NCBI GenBank assembly: GCA_017694135.1
Contig: JADING010000006.1
Location: forward strand, 1 to 6,746
DNA from: Candidatus Scatoplasma merdavium
GTDB lineage: Bacteria > Bacillota_I > Bacilli_A > RFN20 > CAG-288
Reading direction: 5' to 3'
DNA: 6,746 nucleotides
A program made the translations under genes and the position numbers. The notes under the pieces are model-generated. The model was not told the DNA's origin, ran no database searches, and worked only from the letters and a program-made list of their open reading frames with translations. Below, piece after piece: positions 1 through 6,746 of the stretch; position 1 is the stretch's first letter, and each line of letters starts with the position of its first letter.

Positions 1-1908
1 GTTAAAGGGTTAGATTCAGGAAAGAAAATTCAGGTTTTATTAGGGGCGACAGGAACCGGCAAAACTTTCACGATGGCTAACATTATCGAAAAGTCTCAGC
101 GCCCAGCTTTGGTTTTAGTTCACAACAAGACTCTGGCTGGCCAGCTTTATGCGGAGTTTAAAGAATTGTTTCCTCATAACAGAGTTGAGTATTTCATTTC
201 AAACTTTGATTTTTATCGCCCGGAAGCTTATCTACCTAAATCTGACACGTACATTGAAAAAGAAGCGGTTATTAACGACGAGTTGGAACTTATGCGCTCT
301 TCAGCTGTCAATTCTATCCTTTCAAGGAAAGATACGATATGCGTCTGTTCGGTGGCCTCGATTTACGGTCTTACTGATCCTGATGAATATTCTGGATTAT
401 CTACGGCGTTTAGAGTTGGAGAAAAGATTGATTTAAGAAGCGTACAAGCCCGCTTGGTTGATGCGCAGTATAAAAGAAATAACCTTTCTTTAAGTGCGGG
501 ATCTTTCCGCTTGAAAGGAGATATGTTAGAGATTGCTCCTTTTAACCTCGGTGATGATGTTATCCGCATATATTTTGACGATGAGGGAACTGTTGAAGAA
601 ATAATTCAAGTAAAGATGACAACTGGGGAATTTGTCTCTTCTTTAGAATACATTCTTATTTTCCCGGCGGATGAGCACGCTTCTTCTTATGCGCGAATTA
701 AACTCGCTTGTAAGACTATTAGAGAAGAGCTTAAAGATAGACTCGCTTATTTTCATTCGGAAGGGAAGCTTTTAGAAGAAGAGAGGCTAGATCAAAGGAC
801 TAGAATGGATATTGAGTCTTTAGAAGAGTTTGGTATGTGCCGTGGAATTGAAAATTATTCCCGTCATATTGAACAGCGTGAACCGGGTTCAACCCCGTTC
901 TGCTTGCTTGATTATTTGACTGATGATTACATTATTTTTATCGATGAGTCTCACGCGACTTTACCGCAGATTAGAGGTATGTATTTAGGAGATAGAGCGC
1001 GTAAACAAGTCTTAGTAGATTACGGGTTTCGCCTTCCTTCAGCCTTGGATAACAGACCTTTGAAATTTGAAGAGTTTTATTCTAAGGCCAGACAGATTAT
1101 CTGTACTTCAGCGACTCCTGGAGACTTTGAAATTGAAGAAGCTAACGGCATTTCTGCTGAACAGATTATCCGTCCTACTGGGTTAGTTGATCCGCGAATT
1201 GAGGTGCGCTCTAACAAGGCTAATCCGGTGTATGATTTGCTCGAAGAAATCAAAAAGAGAAGCGAAGTTAACCAGAGGGCATTAATTTGTACTTTGACTA
1301 TTAAAGACGCGGAAAACCTCACGGATTTTTTTAAGCGCAACGGAATTAAAGCTGCGTATTTGCAGCATGAAATTAAGACTATTGAAAGAACTGAGATTAT
1401 CTATAAATTGCGCAAGGGAGATTACGATTGCGTTGTCGGTATCAATCTTTTGCGCGAAGGTTTAGATATTCCTGAGGTTTCTTTAATCGCTATTTTAGAT
1501 GCGGATAAGGAAGGGTTTTTGCGCTCTTCTCGATCTCTTATTCAGATTGTCGGGCGCGCGGCGAGAAATTCTGAAGGTTTAGTTATCATGTACGCTGATT
1601 CGATAACTAAGTCGATGAAAGAGACGATTGATGAAACTGAGAGAAGAAGGAATATTCAAATTAAATACAACAAAGAGAACAACATTGTTCCGAAAACGAT
1701 TATTAAACCTCTGGTTGAACCGGTCCGTTTGGTTTCTAAGAAGAACCCTGAATTGATTAAGAACAAGGGTAAATTAACTAAGAATGAAACTCTGCAGCTA
1801 ATTAAAGAATTAGAAAAAGCTATGAAGAAGGCCGCTAGCGAGTTGGATTTTGAAAAGGCTGTTACTTACCGTGATGAAATCTTTGAACTCAAGGCTTCTT
1901 TAGAGTGA
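1..1908 (+). CDS. uvrB: UvrABC excinuclease subunit B (UvrB), 5'-truncated by the window edge
   Basis: UvrB receives damaged DNA from UvrA, verifies the lesion with its ATP-driven helicase fold and recruits UvrC for incision in cytoplasmic nucleotide excision repair. The frame is open from base 1, so the visible 635 residues lack the true start; the Walker A lysine is visible residue 21 against Lys45 in E. coli, suggesting about 24 missing residues. Seen in order (visible numbering): Walker A GATGTGKT at 15-22; the beta-hairpin region with NFDFYRPEAY at 68-77; DEAD-type DESH at 315-318, followed by the family block PQIRGMYLGDRARKQVLVDY; motif V GINLLREGLDIP from 480; motif VI QIVGRAARN at 515-523; and a C-terminal UVR domain, about 600-635, which in the family contacts UvrA and UvrC. 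It ends at TGA. The first ATG in view (base 73) lies after Walker A and is not the start. No uvrA follows within the window. The hairpin aromatic residues differ from the common YYDYY form. Identity is essentially certain. Confidence 0.98.
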   Translation, partial: VKGLDSGKKIQVLLGATGTGKTFTMANIIEKSQRPALVLVHNKTLAGQLYAEFKELFPHNRVEYFISNFDFYRPEAYLPKSDTYIEKEAVINDELELMRSSAVNSILSRKDTICVCSVASIYGLTDPDEYSGLSTAFRVGEKIDLRSVQARLVDAQYKRNNLSLSAGSFRLKGDMLEIAPFNLGDDVIRIYFDDEGTVEEIIQVKMTTGEFVSSLEYILIFPADEHASSYARIKLACKTIREELKDRLAYFHSEGKLLEEERLDQRTRMDIESLEEFGMCRGIENYSRHIEQREPGSTPFCLLDYLTDDYIIFIDESHATLPQIRGMYLGDRARKQVLVDYGFRLPSALDNRPLKFEEFYSKARQIICTSATPGDFEIEEANGISAEQIIRPTGLVDPRIEVRSNKANPVYDLLEEIKKRSEVNQRALICTLTIKDAENLTDFFKRNGIKAAYLQHEIKTIERTEIIYKLRKGDYDCVVGINLLREGLDIPEVSLIAILDADKEGFLRSSRSLIQIVGRAARNSEGLVIMYADSITKSMKETIDETERRRNIQIKYNKENNIVPKTIIKPLVEPVRLVSKKNPELIKNKGKLTKNETLQLIKELEKAMKKAASELDFEKAVTYRDEIFELKASLE

Positions 1909-1909
1909 G

Positions 1910-1937
1910 TTGAGTCTTTCTATTCCTCGTTTATAAA
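1910..1937 (+). promoter_or_regulatory. Candidate upstream galU promoter (weak)
   Basis: TTGAGT at 1910-1915 (4 of 6 to TTGACA) and TATAAA at 1932-1937 (5 of 6 to TATAAT) are separated by 16 bp, starting right after the uvrB stop codon. Transcription would begin near 1943, giving a leader of about 90 nt to galU. AT-rich DNA produces such matches by chance, so this is tentative; the extended -10 element at 1987 is the better candidate. Confidence 0.3.
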
Positions 1938-1986
1938 GCTGCATTTTAACTTATATATAATTAAATACCTATGTTTTATTGTAAAA

Positions 1987-1995
1987 TGCTATACT
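1987..1995 (+). promoter_or_regulatory. Extended -10 promoter of galU
   Basis: TGCTATACT forms an exact TGn extension followed by TATACT (5 of 6 to the sigma-A -10 consensus). No good -35 hexamer lies 16-18 bp upstream, which is typical of extended -10 promoters. Predicted transcription start is about 2002, giving a leader of some 29 nt that carries the galU ribosome binding site AAAGGAG at 2013-2019. This suggests galU can be transcribed independently of uvrB. Confidence 0.6.
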
Positions 1996-2030
1996 AGAGA
2001 CAAGAAAAACTCAAAGGAGCCTTTTAAGCT

Positions 2031-2915
2031 ATGCCATCTATACCACGTGTAAAAAAAGCAGTTATACCGGCAGCTGGATTGGGAACGAGATTTCTTCCAG
2101 CTACTAAATCAATGCCTAAGGAGATGCTTCCTATTGTTGACACTCCAACCATTCATTTTATTGTTGAAGAAGCTATCAAATCGGGAATTGAAGATATTTT
2201 AATTATTACTAATTCAAACAAGCATTCGATGGAAAATTATTTCGATATCAATTTTGAATTAGAGCAGCGCTTAAAAGAGAGCGGGAAGAAAGAGTTAGCT
2301 GATGAAGTGCACCAGATTGCTTCTTTAGCTAACGTTTTTTATGTCCGCCAAAAGGAACCTAAAGGTTTGGGCCACGCGATTTTGTGTGCGAAATCTTTTA
2401 TCGGTGATGAACCTTTTGCGGTATTGCTCGGTGACGATTTGGTCGTTTCAGAAACTAAGCCGGCTTTGCGTCAATTGATTTCCGCTTACGAAGACAAGAA
2501 AACAACGATATTAGGTGTTCAGAAGGTCAAACATGAAGAGGTTTATAAATACGGTATTGTCGATCCTTCAAAAGAGGTGTTACCTACCGATGCAAACTTC
2601 AAGATTGTCGACTTTGTTGAGAAACCGAAAGTCGAAGACGCTCCCTCTGATTACGCTGTCTTAGGAAGATATATTTTGACACCCGATATATTTGAAAAGC
2701 TCGAGAGAACTAAACCCGGTATCAACGGGGAGATTCAGCTTACTGACGCTATTAGAATGCAGATGAAAGAGCGTTCTTTGTACGCTTGTAAGTTTACTGG
2801 TGAAAGATACGATATCGGAGATAAATTCGGGTATATTAAAGCAACTATTGATTTCGCTTTGAAGAGAGCGGATCTCTCTTATAAAGTTAGAGATTATCTA
2901 AAGCATGTAATTTAA
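2031..2915 (+). CDS. galU: UTP-glucose-1-phosphate uridylyltransferase (UDP-glucose pyrophosphorylase)
   Basis: GalU makes UDP-glucose and pyrophosphate from UTP and glucose-1-phosphate in the cytoplasm; UDP-glucose feeds glycolipid, teichoic acid, capsule and galactose (Leloir) pathways. The 294 residues match the usual bacterial length of about 290-300. Seen: nucleotide-binding signature AAGLGTRFLPATK at 14-26 followed by PKEMLPIVD at 29-37; GLGHA at 112-116; the metal/nucleotide site LLGDD at 132-136; YGIV at 174-177; VEKPK at 196-200; and, near the C-terminus, GEIQLTDAI and GERYDIGDKFGY, all typical of the GalU branch of the nucleotidyltransferase (GT-A-like) family. The ATG is set by AAAGGAG at 2013-2019, an 11-nt gap that is slightly long, and the signature begins only about 9 residues in. 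It lies 122 bp after uvrB and 81 bp before nifJ, with its own extended -10 promoter. RfbA-type dTDP-glucose enzymes share the fold but not this motif set. No metabolic partner gene is in view to say which polymer it serves. Confidence 0.96.
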   Translation: MPSIPRVKKAVIPAAGLGTRFLPATKSMPKEMLPIVDTPTIHFIVEEAIKSGIEDILIITNSNKHSMENYFDINFELEQRLKESGKKELADEVHQIASLANVFYVRQKEPKGLGHAILCAKSFIGDEPFAVLLGDDLVVSETKPALRQLISAYEDKKTTILGVQKVKHEEVYKYGIVDPSKEVLPTDANFKIVDFVEKPKVEDAPSDYAVLGRYILTPDIFEKLERTKPGINGEIQLTDAIRMQMKERSLYACKFTGERYDIGDKFGYIKATIDFALKRADLSYKVRDYLKHVI

Positions 2916-2924
2916 TTCGGCTTC

Positions 2925-2969
2925 ATCTTTTACAACGTTTTTGGCGATTTAAAAAGGCGTTGTAAAGAT
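2925..2969. repeat. Inverted repeat overlapping the nifJ promoter (operator or RNA hairpin)
   Basis: TTTACAACG at 2929-2937 is matched exactly by CGTTGTAAA at 2958-2966. The pairing extends outward by three more pairs (2925-2927 with 2967-2969) if T2928 is bulged, and inward by five T-A pairs (2938-2942 with 2951-2955) if GG at 2956-2957 is bulged. The arms are centred 29 bp apart and straddle the proposed -35 region of nifJ. No T-run follows the right arm, so it is not a standard intrinsic terminator for galU. It may be a repressor operator for nifJ or an RNA 3'-end structure of the galU transcript; the sequence alone does not decide. Confidence 0.55.
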
Positions 2970-2976
2970 TTATAAT
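2948..2976 (+). promoter_or_regulatory. Promoter of nifJ
   Basis: A perfect -10 TATAAT sits at 2971-2976. TTTAAA at 2948-2953 (4 of 6 to TTGACA) is 17 bp upstream and is the best -35 candidate; it lies between the arms of the inverted repeat. The predicted start near 2983 would leave a leader of only about 14 nt, just enough for the ribosome binding site. The -10 call is good and the -35 call is weak. Confidence 0.6.
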
Positions 2977-2984
2977 AAATGCGC

Positions 2985-2991
2985 TAGGAGG
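2985..2991 (+). promoter_or_regulatory. Strong ribosome binding site of nifJ
   Basis: TAGGAGG is a near-complete complement of the 16S rRNA anti-Shine-Dalgarno end and lies 5 nt before the ATG at 2997. It fixes that ATG as the start and suggests high translation. Confidence 0.85.
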
Positions 2992-2996
2992 AATTT

Positions 2997-5900
2997 ATGG
3001 AATTTAAGAAGCACTTCTTATCGGTTGATGGGAATACGGCTGCGGCCTTAGGTAGCTATTTGTTTACCGAAGTAGCGGCTATTTATCCTATTACTCCGTC
3101 TTCTCCGATGGCTGAAGGTGTTGAAGCTTACGCCTCACAAGGGAAGAAAAACTTATTTGGAAATACGGTTGATGTTGTTGAACTTCAATCTGAAGCTGGG
3201 GCCTCTGGTTCAGTCCACGGTGCCTTACAAGCTGGCTGCTTGTCTACCACTTATACCGCTTCCCAAGGTTTGTTGTTGATGATTCCGAACATTTATAAAT
3301 GGGTCGGTGAAGAGTTGCCGGCGGTTTTGCACGTTGCTGCTAGATCGTTAGCCTCTCGTTCGTTGTCTATCTTTGGTGATCACGAAGACATCTACGCTTG
3401 CCGTCAAACTGGTATTACTATGATCAATTCCGGTTCTGTTCAGGAAGTTGCGGACTTGGCTCCGGTCGCTCATTTAATTGCTATTGAGTCTTCGGCTCCG
3501 GTCATGCATTTCTTCGATGGTTTTAGAACTTCTCACGAAATTCAAAATGTCGAATTTGTCGAAGATGCTGGATGGAAATCTCTCTTGGATGAAGAAGCTT
3601 TAAAGAAATTTAAAGAAAAGGCTTTGAATCCGCACGGACACGCGGTTACTCGCGGTGGCGCTGAAAACGACGATACTGTTTTCCAAACTATGGAAGCTCA
3701 GAACCTTCACAATGAGCACATTCTTGTAGTCGCTGAAAAGTACTTTGATTTAGCTTCGAAACTCACTGGTAGACATTACGCTCCGTTTGTTTACGAAGGT
3801 GCAAAAGATGCCACTAAGGTTATCATTTTAATGGGTTCAGCTTGCGAAACAGCTTCTGAAGTCGTCAGCAAGCTCAACGCTGAAGGTGAAAAGGTCGGTG
3901 TTGTCCGCGTTCACTTATATCGTCCGTTCTCCGCTAAGTTGCTCTGCGAAGCTATTCCGGAAACTGTTAAGAAGATTGCTGTTTTGGATCGTACTAAGGA
4001 AGTTAACTCCTTGGGTGAACCTCTTTATTTAGATGTCGTTGCTGCTTTGAGACAAATGAACCGTCACGTTGATGTCGTTTTAGGTGGTAGATACGGTTTA
4101 TCTAGCCACGATACTCAACCTAAGCACATTAAGGCGGTCTTTGATTTCTTAGATGCTAAAAAGAATTGGACTTCTTTCACTGTCGGTATCAACGACGATG
4201 TCACCAACCTTTCTATTCCTGTTGATGATTCGTTCCACGTTGATGGTGATTACACTTCCTGCTTGTTCTATGGTTTAGGCTCTGATGGTACGGTTTCGGC
4301 CAACAAGTCTTCTTGTAAGATCATCGGTGATGCGACCGGAATGTACGCTCAAGCTTACTTCGCTTACGATTCGAGAAAATCAGGTGGTGTTACCCGTTCG
4401 CACTTGCGCTTCGGTAAGACTCCGATTCATTCTACTTACTATATTCAACACGCTGACTTTATCTCTGTCTCTTTGGATTCTTACATCTTCAAATTCGATA
4501 TCGCTAAAGATTTGAAGGATGGCGGTACCTTGTTGCTTAACACCGATATGACTCCGGAAGAGCTCGTTAAAGTCATGCCTAACAAGATGAAACACGATTT
4601 AGCTGTTAAACACGCTAAGTTCTATATCATCGATGCTAACAAGCTCGCGGCTGAATGCCACATGGGACGTCACACTAACACCATCTTGCAAGCTTCGTTC
4701 TTTAAGCTCAATCCTACTATCATGGATTACGCTGAAGCTCAAGACTGGATGAAGAAGATGGCCTATAAGTCTTACTACAAGAAGGGTGATGAAATCGTTC
4801 AAGCTAACTACAAGGCTATCGATGCCGGTGCTAATGGTCTCATTGAAGTCGAAGTTGATCCTAGCTGGGCTAAACTTCCTAACTACATGGAAAAATCTAA
4901 GACCGGTGATGACTACTACGATGAATACATGAACGAAATCAACTCTTTGCGCGGTTATGATTTACCGGTTTCTACTTTCAGAAAGTGGGAATTGGAAGAT
5001 GGTACCTTCCGCAACAACTACTCGTTCAAAGAAAAACGCTCTATCGCTGACGTCGTCCCTGTTTGGCACAAAGACTACTGCATCCAGTGCAACCAGTGTG
5101 CCTTCGTTTGCCCGCACTCTACCATTCGTCCGTTCTTATTGGATGAAGCTGAAATCGCCGGCTTACCTGAAGACGAAAGAAACGATGTTCTCGATGCCAT
5201 GGGTCCTTCCGTTAAGGGCTTGAAGTTCCGTATCCAAGTTGCTCCGCGTGACTGTGTCGGCTGTGGCGTTTGTATGCAAGCTTGCCCTGGTAAGAAAGTC
5301 AAACAAGCTGATGGAACTTTCAAGACTGTGAAAGCTCTCACTATGGAAGAAGCCAAGAGTCAATTCCATCATGAAGCGGCAGCTGATTACTTGTATAAGC
5401 ATGTCACTCCGCGCACTGACAAGTTCCCGACTAACACCATTAAAGGTGCGGCCTTCTTAATGCCTTACACTGAAGTCTGCGGCGCTTGCGCAGGTTGCGG
5501 TGAAGCTCCTTACTACCGCTTAGCTACCCAGTTGTTTGGTAAAGATATGTTGATTGCTAACGCGACTGGCTGCTCTTCTATTTACAACGGTTCTACTCCG
5601 TTATCTCCGTTTGTCACTGACAAGGAAGGAAACGGTGTCGCTTGGGCTAACTCATTGTTTGAAGACAACGCTGAATACGGATATGGTATGAGAGTTGCTA
5701 CTGACTTCAAACTCAACCAGATTGTTAACATTATTAAGAACAACATCGATAATGTTGAACCTGAGTTAAAAGAAGTTTTAGTTGATTACACCAATAACAT
5801 CAAAGATAAAGACCACGTCCGTTCTATCTTGCCTGATTTAATTGCTAAGCTCGAAGCCAGCAAGTGCGAAGGCATTAAAGAACTTCTCGCTCACAAGGCT

Positions 5901-6572
5901 GACTTGTTAGATAAGTCTGTCTGGATTGTCGGTGGTGATGGATGGGCTTACGATATTGGTTACGGTGGGTTAGACCACGTTATCGCTAATGAAAAAGACG
6001 TTAACATCATGGTCTTGGATACTGAAGTTTACTCCAATACTGGTGGTCAAGCTTCTAAGTCCACTCAGACTGGTGCTATTGCTGAATTTGCCTCCTCTGG
6101 TAAAAAAGAAGCCAAGAAGAACCTCGCTTTGATCGCTATGTCTTACGAGCACGTCTATGTTGCCGCTATCTCCTTAGGAGCTAATCCGACACAGGCTATC
6201 AAAGCCATGAAAGAAGCTGAATCTTACAATGGTCCTTCTTTGATTATCTGCTATTCACCTTGCTTGCTCCACCACATCAAAGGTGGTCTCACCTACTCTG
6301 AAGTTTCTGAGAAGTTAGCTGTCGAATGCGGTTACTTCCCGATCTTCCGTTGGGATCCTCGCAAGATTGGTACTGAAGAAGGTCCGTTCACTATGGATTG
6401 CAAAGAACCTGATTGGTCGAAGTTCCGCGACTATTTGATGGTTCAAGCCCGCTTCTCTCAACTTCCGAAGCTCAATCCTGAACACGCTGAAGAACTCCTA
6501 TCTAACTGCGAAAAGTACGCAAAGAGAAGATATGAAGCTCTCCTTCGTTTCGGTGGCAAATTAAATAAATAA
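2997..6572 (+). CDS. nifJ: Pyruvate:ferredoxin (flavodoxin) oxidoreductase, single-chain homodimeric type
   Basis: This enzyme (PFOR) oxidatively decarboxylates pyruvate with CoA to acetyl-CoA and CO2, reducing ferredoxin or flavodoxin; in anaerobes it links glycolysis to acetate/ATP and hydrogen or other electron sinks in the cytoplasm. Its 1191 residues fit the family (about 1170-1200). Domain I: YPITPSSP with Thr33, Glu66 and Arg116, matching Thr31, Glu64 and Arg114 of the Desulfovibrio africanus enzyme. Domain II lies around 265-415. The gamma-like domain starts near GLGSDGTV (426-433). The two-cluster ferredoxin domain has CX2CX2CX3CP at Cys695/698/701/705 and at Cys753/756/759/763. Proximal cluster ligands are Cys831, 834, 859 and 1089, with spacing that parallels Cys812/815/840/1071. 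Thiamine-pyrophosphate site: GGDGWAYDIG from 979, then DTEVYSNTGGQ. All ligands are present, so the protein is predicted active. An extra Cys828 precedes the proximal pair. The gene has its own promoter, a strong ribosome binding site and a terminator, so it probably forms a single-gene unit. More C-ending codons appear in the body than near the start, consistent with high expression. Confidence 0.98.
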   Translation: MEFKKHFLSVDGNTAAALGSYLFTEVAAIYPITPSSPMAEGVEAYASQGKKNLFGNTVDVVELQSEAGASGSVHGALQAGCLSTTYTASQGLLLMIPNIYKWVGEELPAVLHVAARSLASRSLSIFGDHEDIYACRQTGITMINSGSVQEVADLAPVAHLIAIESSAPVMHFFDGFRTSHEIQNVEFVEDAGWKSLLDEEALKKFKEKALNPHGHAVTRGGAENDDTVFQTMEAQNLHNEHILVVAEKYFDLASKLTGRHYAPFVYEGAKDATKVIILMGSACETASEVVSKLNAEGEKVGVVRVHLYRPFSAKLLCEAIPETVKKIAVLDRTKEVNSLGEPLYLDVVAALRQMNRHVDVVLGGRYGLSSHDTQPKHIKAVFDFLDAKKNWTSFTVGINDDVTNLSIPVDDSFHVDGDYTSCLFYGLGSDGTVSANKSSCKIIGDATGMYAQAYFAYDSRKSGGVTRSHLRFGKTPIHSTYYIQHADFISVSLDSYIFKFDIAKDLKDGGTLLLNTDMTPEELVKVMPNKMKHDLAVKHAKFYIIDANKLAAECHMGRHTNTILQASFFKLNPTIMDYAEAQDWMKKMAYKSYYKKGDEIVQANYKAIDAGANGLIEVEVDPSWAKLPNYMEKSKTGDDYYDEYMNEINSLRGYDLPVSTFRKWELEDGTFRNNYSFKEKRSIADVVPVWHKDYCIQCNQCAFVCPHSTIRPFLLDEAEIAGLPEDERNDVLDAMGPSVKGLKFRIQVAPRDCVGCGVCMQACPGKKVKQADGTFKTVKALTMEEAKSQFHHEAAADYLYKHVTPRTDKFPTNTIKGAAFLMPYTEVCGACAGCGEAPYYRLATQLFGKDMLIANATGCSSIYNGSTPLSPFVTDKEGNGVAWANSLFEDNAEYGYGMRVATDFKLNQIVNIIKNNIDNVEPELKEVLVDYTNNIKDKDHVRSILPDLIAKLEASKCEGIKELLAHKADLLDKSVWIVGGDGWAYDIGYGGLDHVIANEKDVNIMVLDTEVYSNTGGQASKSTQTGAIAEFASSGKKEAKKNLALIAMSYEHVYVAAISLGANPTQAIKAMKEAESYNGPSLIICYSPCLLHHIKGGLTYSEVSEKLAVECGYFPIFRWDPRKIGTEEGPFTMDCKEPDWSKFRDYLMVQARFSQLPKLNPEHAEELLSNCEKYAKRRYEALLRFGGKLNK

Positions 6573-6590
6573 GTTTCTTAACTGAAAATT

Positions 6591-6625
6591 AAGGCTGTTA
6601 CTCTTAAAAGGGTAACGGCCTTTTT
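6591..6625 (+). terminator. Intrinsic terminator of nifJ
   Basis: A stem formed by 6591-6604 (starts AAGGCTGTTACTC) pairs with 6609-6622 (ends GTAACGGCCTT), with two T-G wobbles and a TAAA tetraloop. The 3' side runs straight into five Ts at 6621-6625. It starts 18 nt after the nifJ stop codon, a classic rho-independent arrangement. Confidence 0.93.
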
Positions 6626-6643
6626 GCTTTGCTAAAAAAGATT

Positions 6644-6663
6644 TTTATTAATTAATTAATAAA
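6644..6663. repeat. Perfect 20-bp all-AT palindrome
   Basis: TTTATTAATTAATTAATAAA reads identically on both strands and contains three TTAA units. It lies in the AT-rich stretch after the nifJ terminator (6626-6746), in which I find no gene. With only A and T it could be a low-complexity by-product, a UP-like or protein-binding element, or part of the control region of a gene beyond the window. Confidence 0.5.
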
Positions 6664-6746
6664 TTGTAAAACTGAATTATTTTATGATTAAATTTGGATT
6701 TTTTAAGTGATAGAAAATTGATACTAGTAGAAACTGAGGATTAATC

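Noticed and set aside
149..436. 95-codon + strand open frame inside uvrB
   Set aside because: It lies entirely within the well-conserved UvrB frame, its product has no recognisable motif, and it has no credible ribosome binding site; it is a shadow frame.
1906..1908. TGA at the end of uvrB read as tryptophan (Mycoplasma code)
   Set aside because: The protein ends naturally right after its UVR domain, read-through adds no conserved sequence, and tryptophans in the other genes are TGG.
1909..1986. Possible uvrB terminator and the TTATATATAA palindrome at 1951-1960
   Set aside because: No GC-rich stem followed by a T-run is present; the 10-bp AT palindrome is too short and low in complexity to call.
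2925..2969. Inverted repeat as a riboswitch or standard terminator of galU
   Set aside because: There is no T-tract after the right arm and no conserved riboswitch core; it was kept only as an operator or RNA hairpin candidate.
5075..5402. Overlapping minus-strand open frames (93 and 79 codons) opposite the ferredoxin domain of nifJ
   Set aside because: They are antisense to the conserved cysteine motifs, have low-complexity products and no promoter or ribosome binding site that I can see.
6718..6745. Possible promoter TTGATA - 16 bp - ATTAAT at the window end
   Set aside because: The -10 match is only 4 of 6, the DNA is very AT-rich, and the downstream gene is out of view, so it cannot be supported.

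Overview
The window looks like ordinary chromosomal DNA of a low-GC, anaerobic bacterium of the Bacillota/Mollicutes-related kind (Bacilli or Erysipelotrichia-like). This placement is inferred from the AT-rich intergenic DNA, strong AGGAGG-type ribosome binding sites, the style of the UvrB and GalU proteins, and a single-chain pyruvate:ferredoxin oxidoreductase, a hallmark of anaerobic metabolism. TGA is used as a stop (end of uvrB) and tryptophans are TGG, so the Mycoplasma code with TGA = Trp is not in use. I cannot name the genus.

Layout, all genes on the + strand: (1) positions 1-1908, the excision-repair helicase UvrB, cut off at its N-terminus by the window edge; (2) a 122-bp gap with two candidate promoters, the stronger an extended -10 element; (3) positions 2031-2915, galU, UTP-glucose-1-phosphate uridylyltransferase; (4) an 81-bp gap with a clear inverted repeat overlapping a promoter that has a perfect TATAAT; (5) positions 2997-6572, nifJ, a 1191-residue pyruvate:ferredoxin (flavodoxin) oxidoreductase with every expected cofactor ligand; (6) a strong intrinsic terminator just after nifJ, then about 120 bp of very AT-rich DNA including a perfect 20-bp palindrome.

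The three genes serve separate tasks: DNA repair, UDP-glucose supply for surface glycans or glycolipids, and acetyl-CoA plus reduced ferredoxin production from pyruvate. They look like neighbours with their own promoters rather than one functional operon, although no terminator is visible after uvrB or galU, so read-through is possible. I see no mobile element, CRISPR array, tRNA or rRNA, and no evidence of a novel system. The points most worth a second look are the inverted repeat around the nifJ promoter, the altered aromatic residues in the UvrB damage-probing hairpin, and an extra cysteine beside the proximal iron-sulfur cluster of the oxidoreductase.
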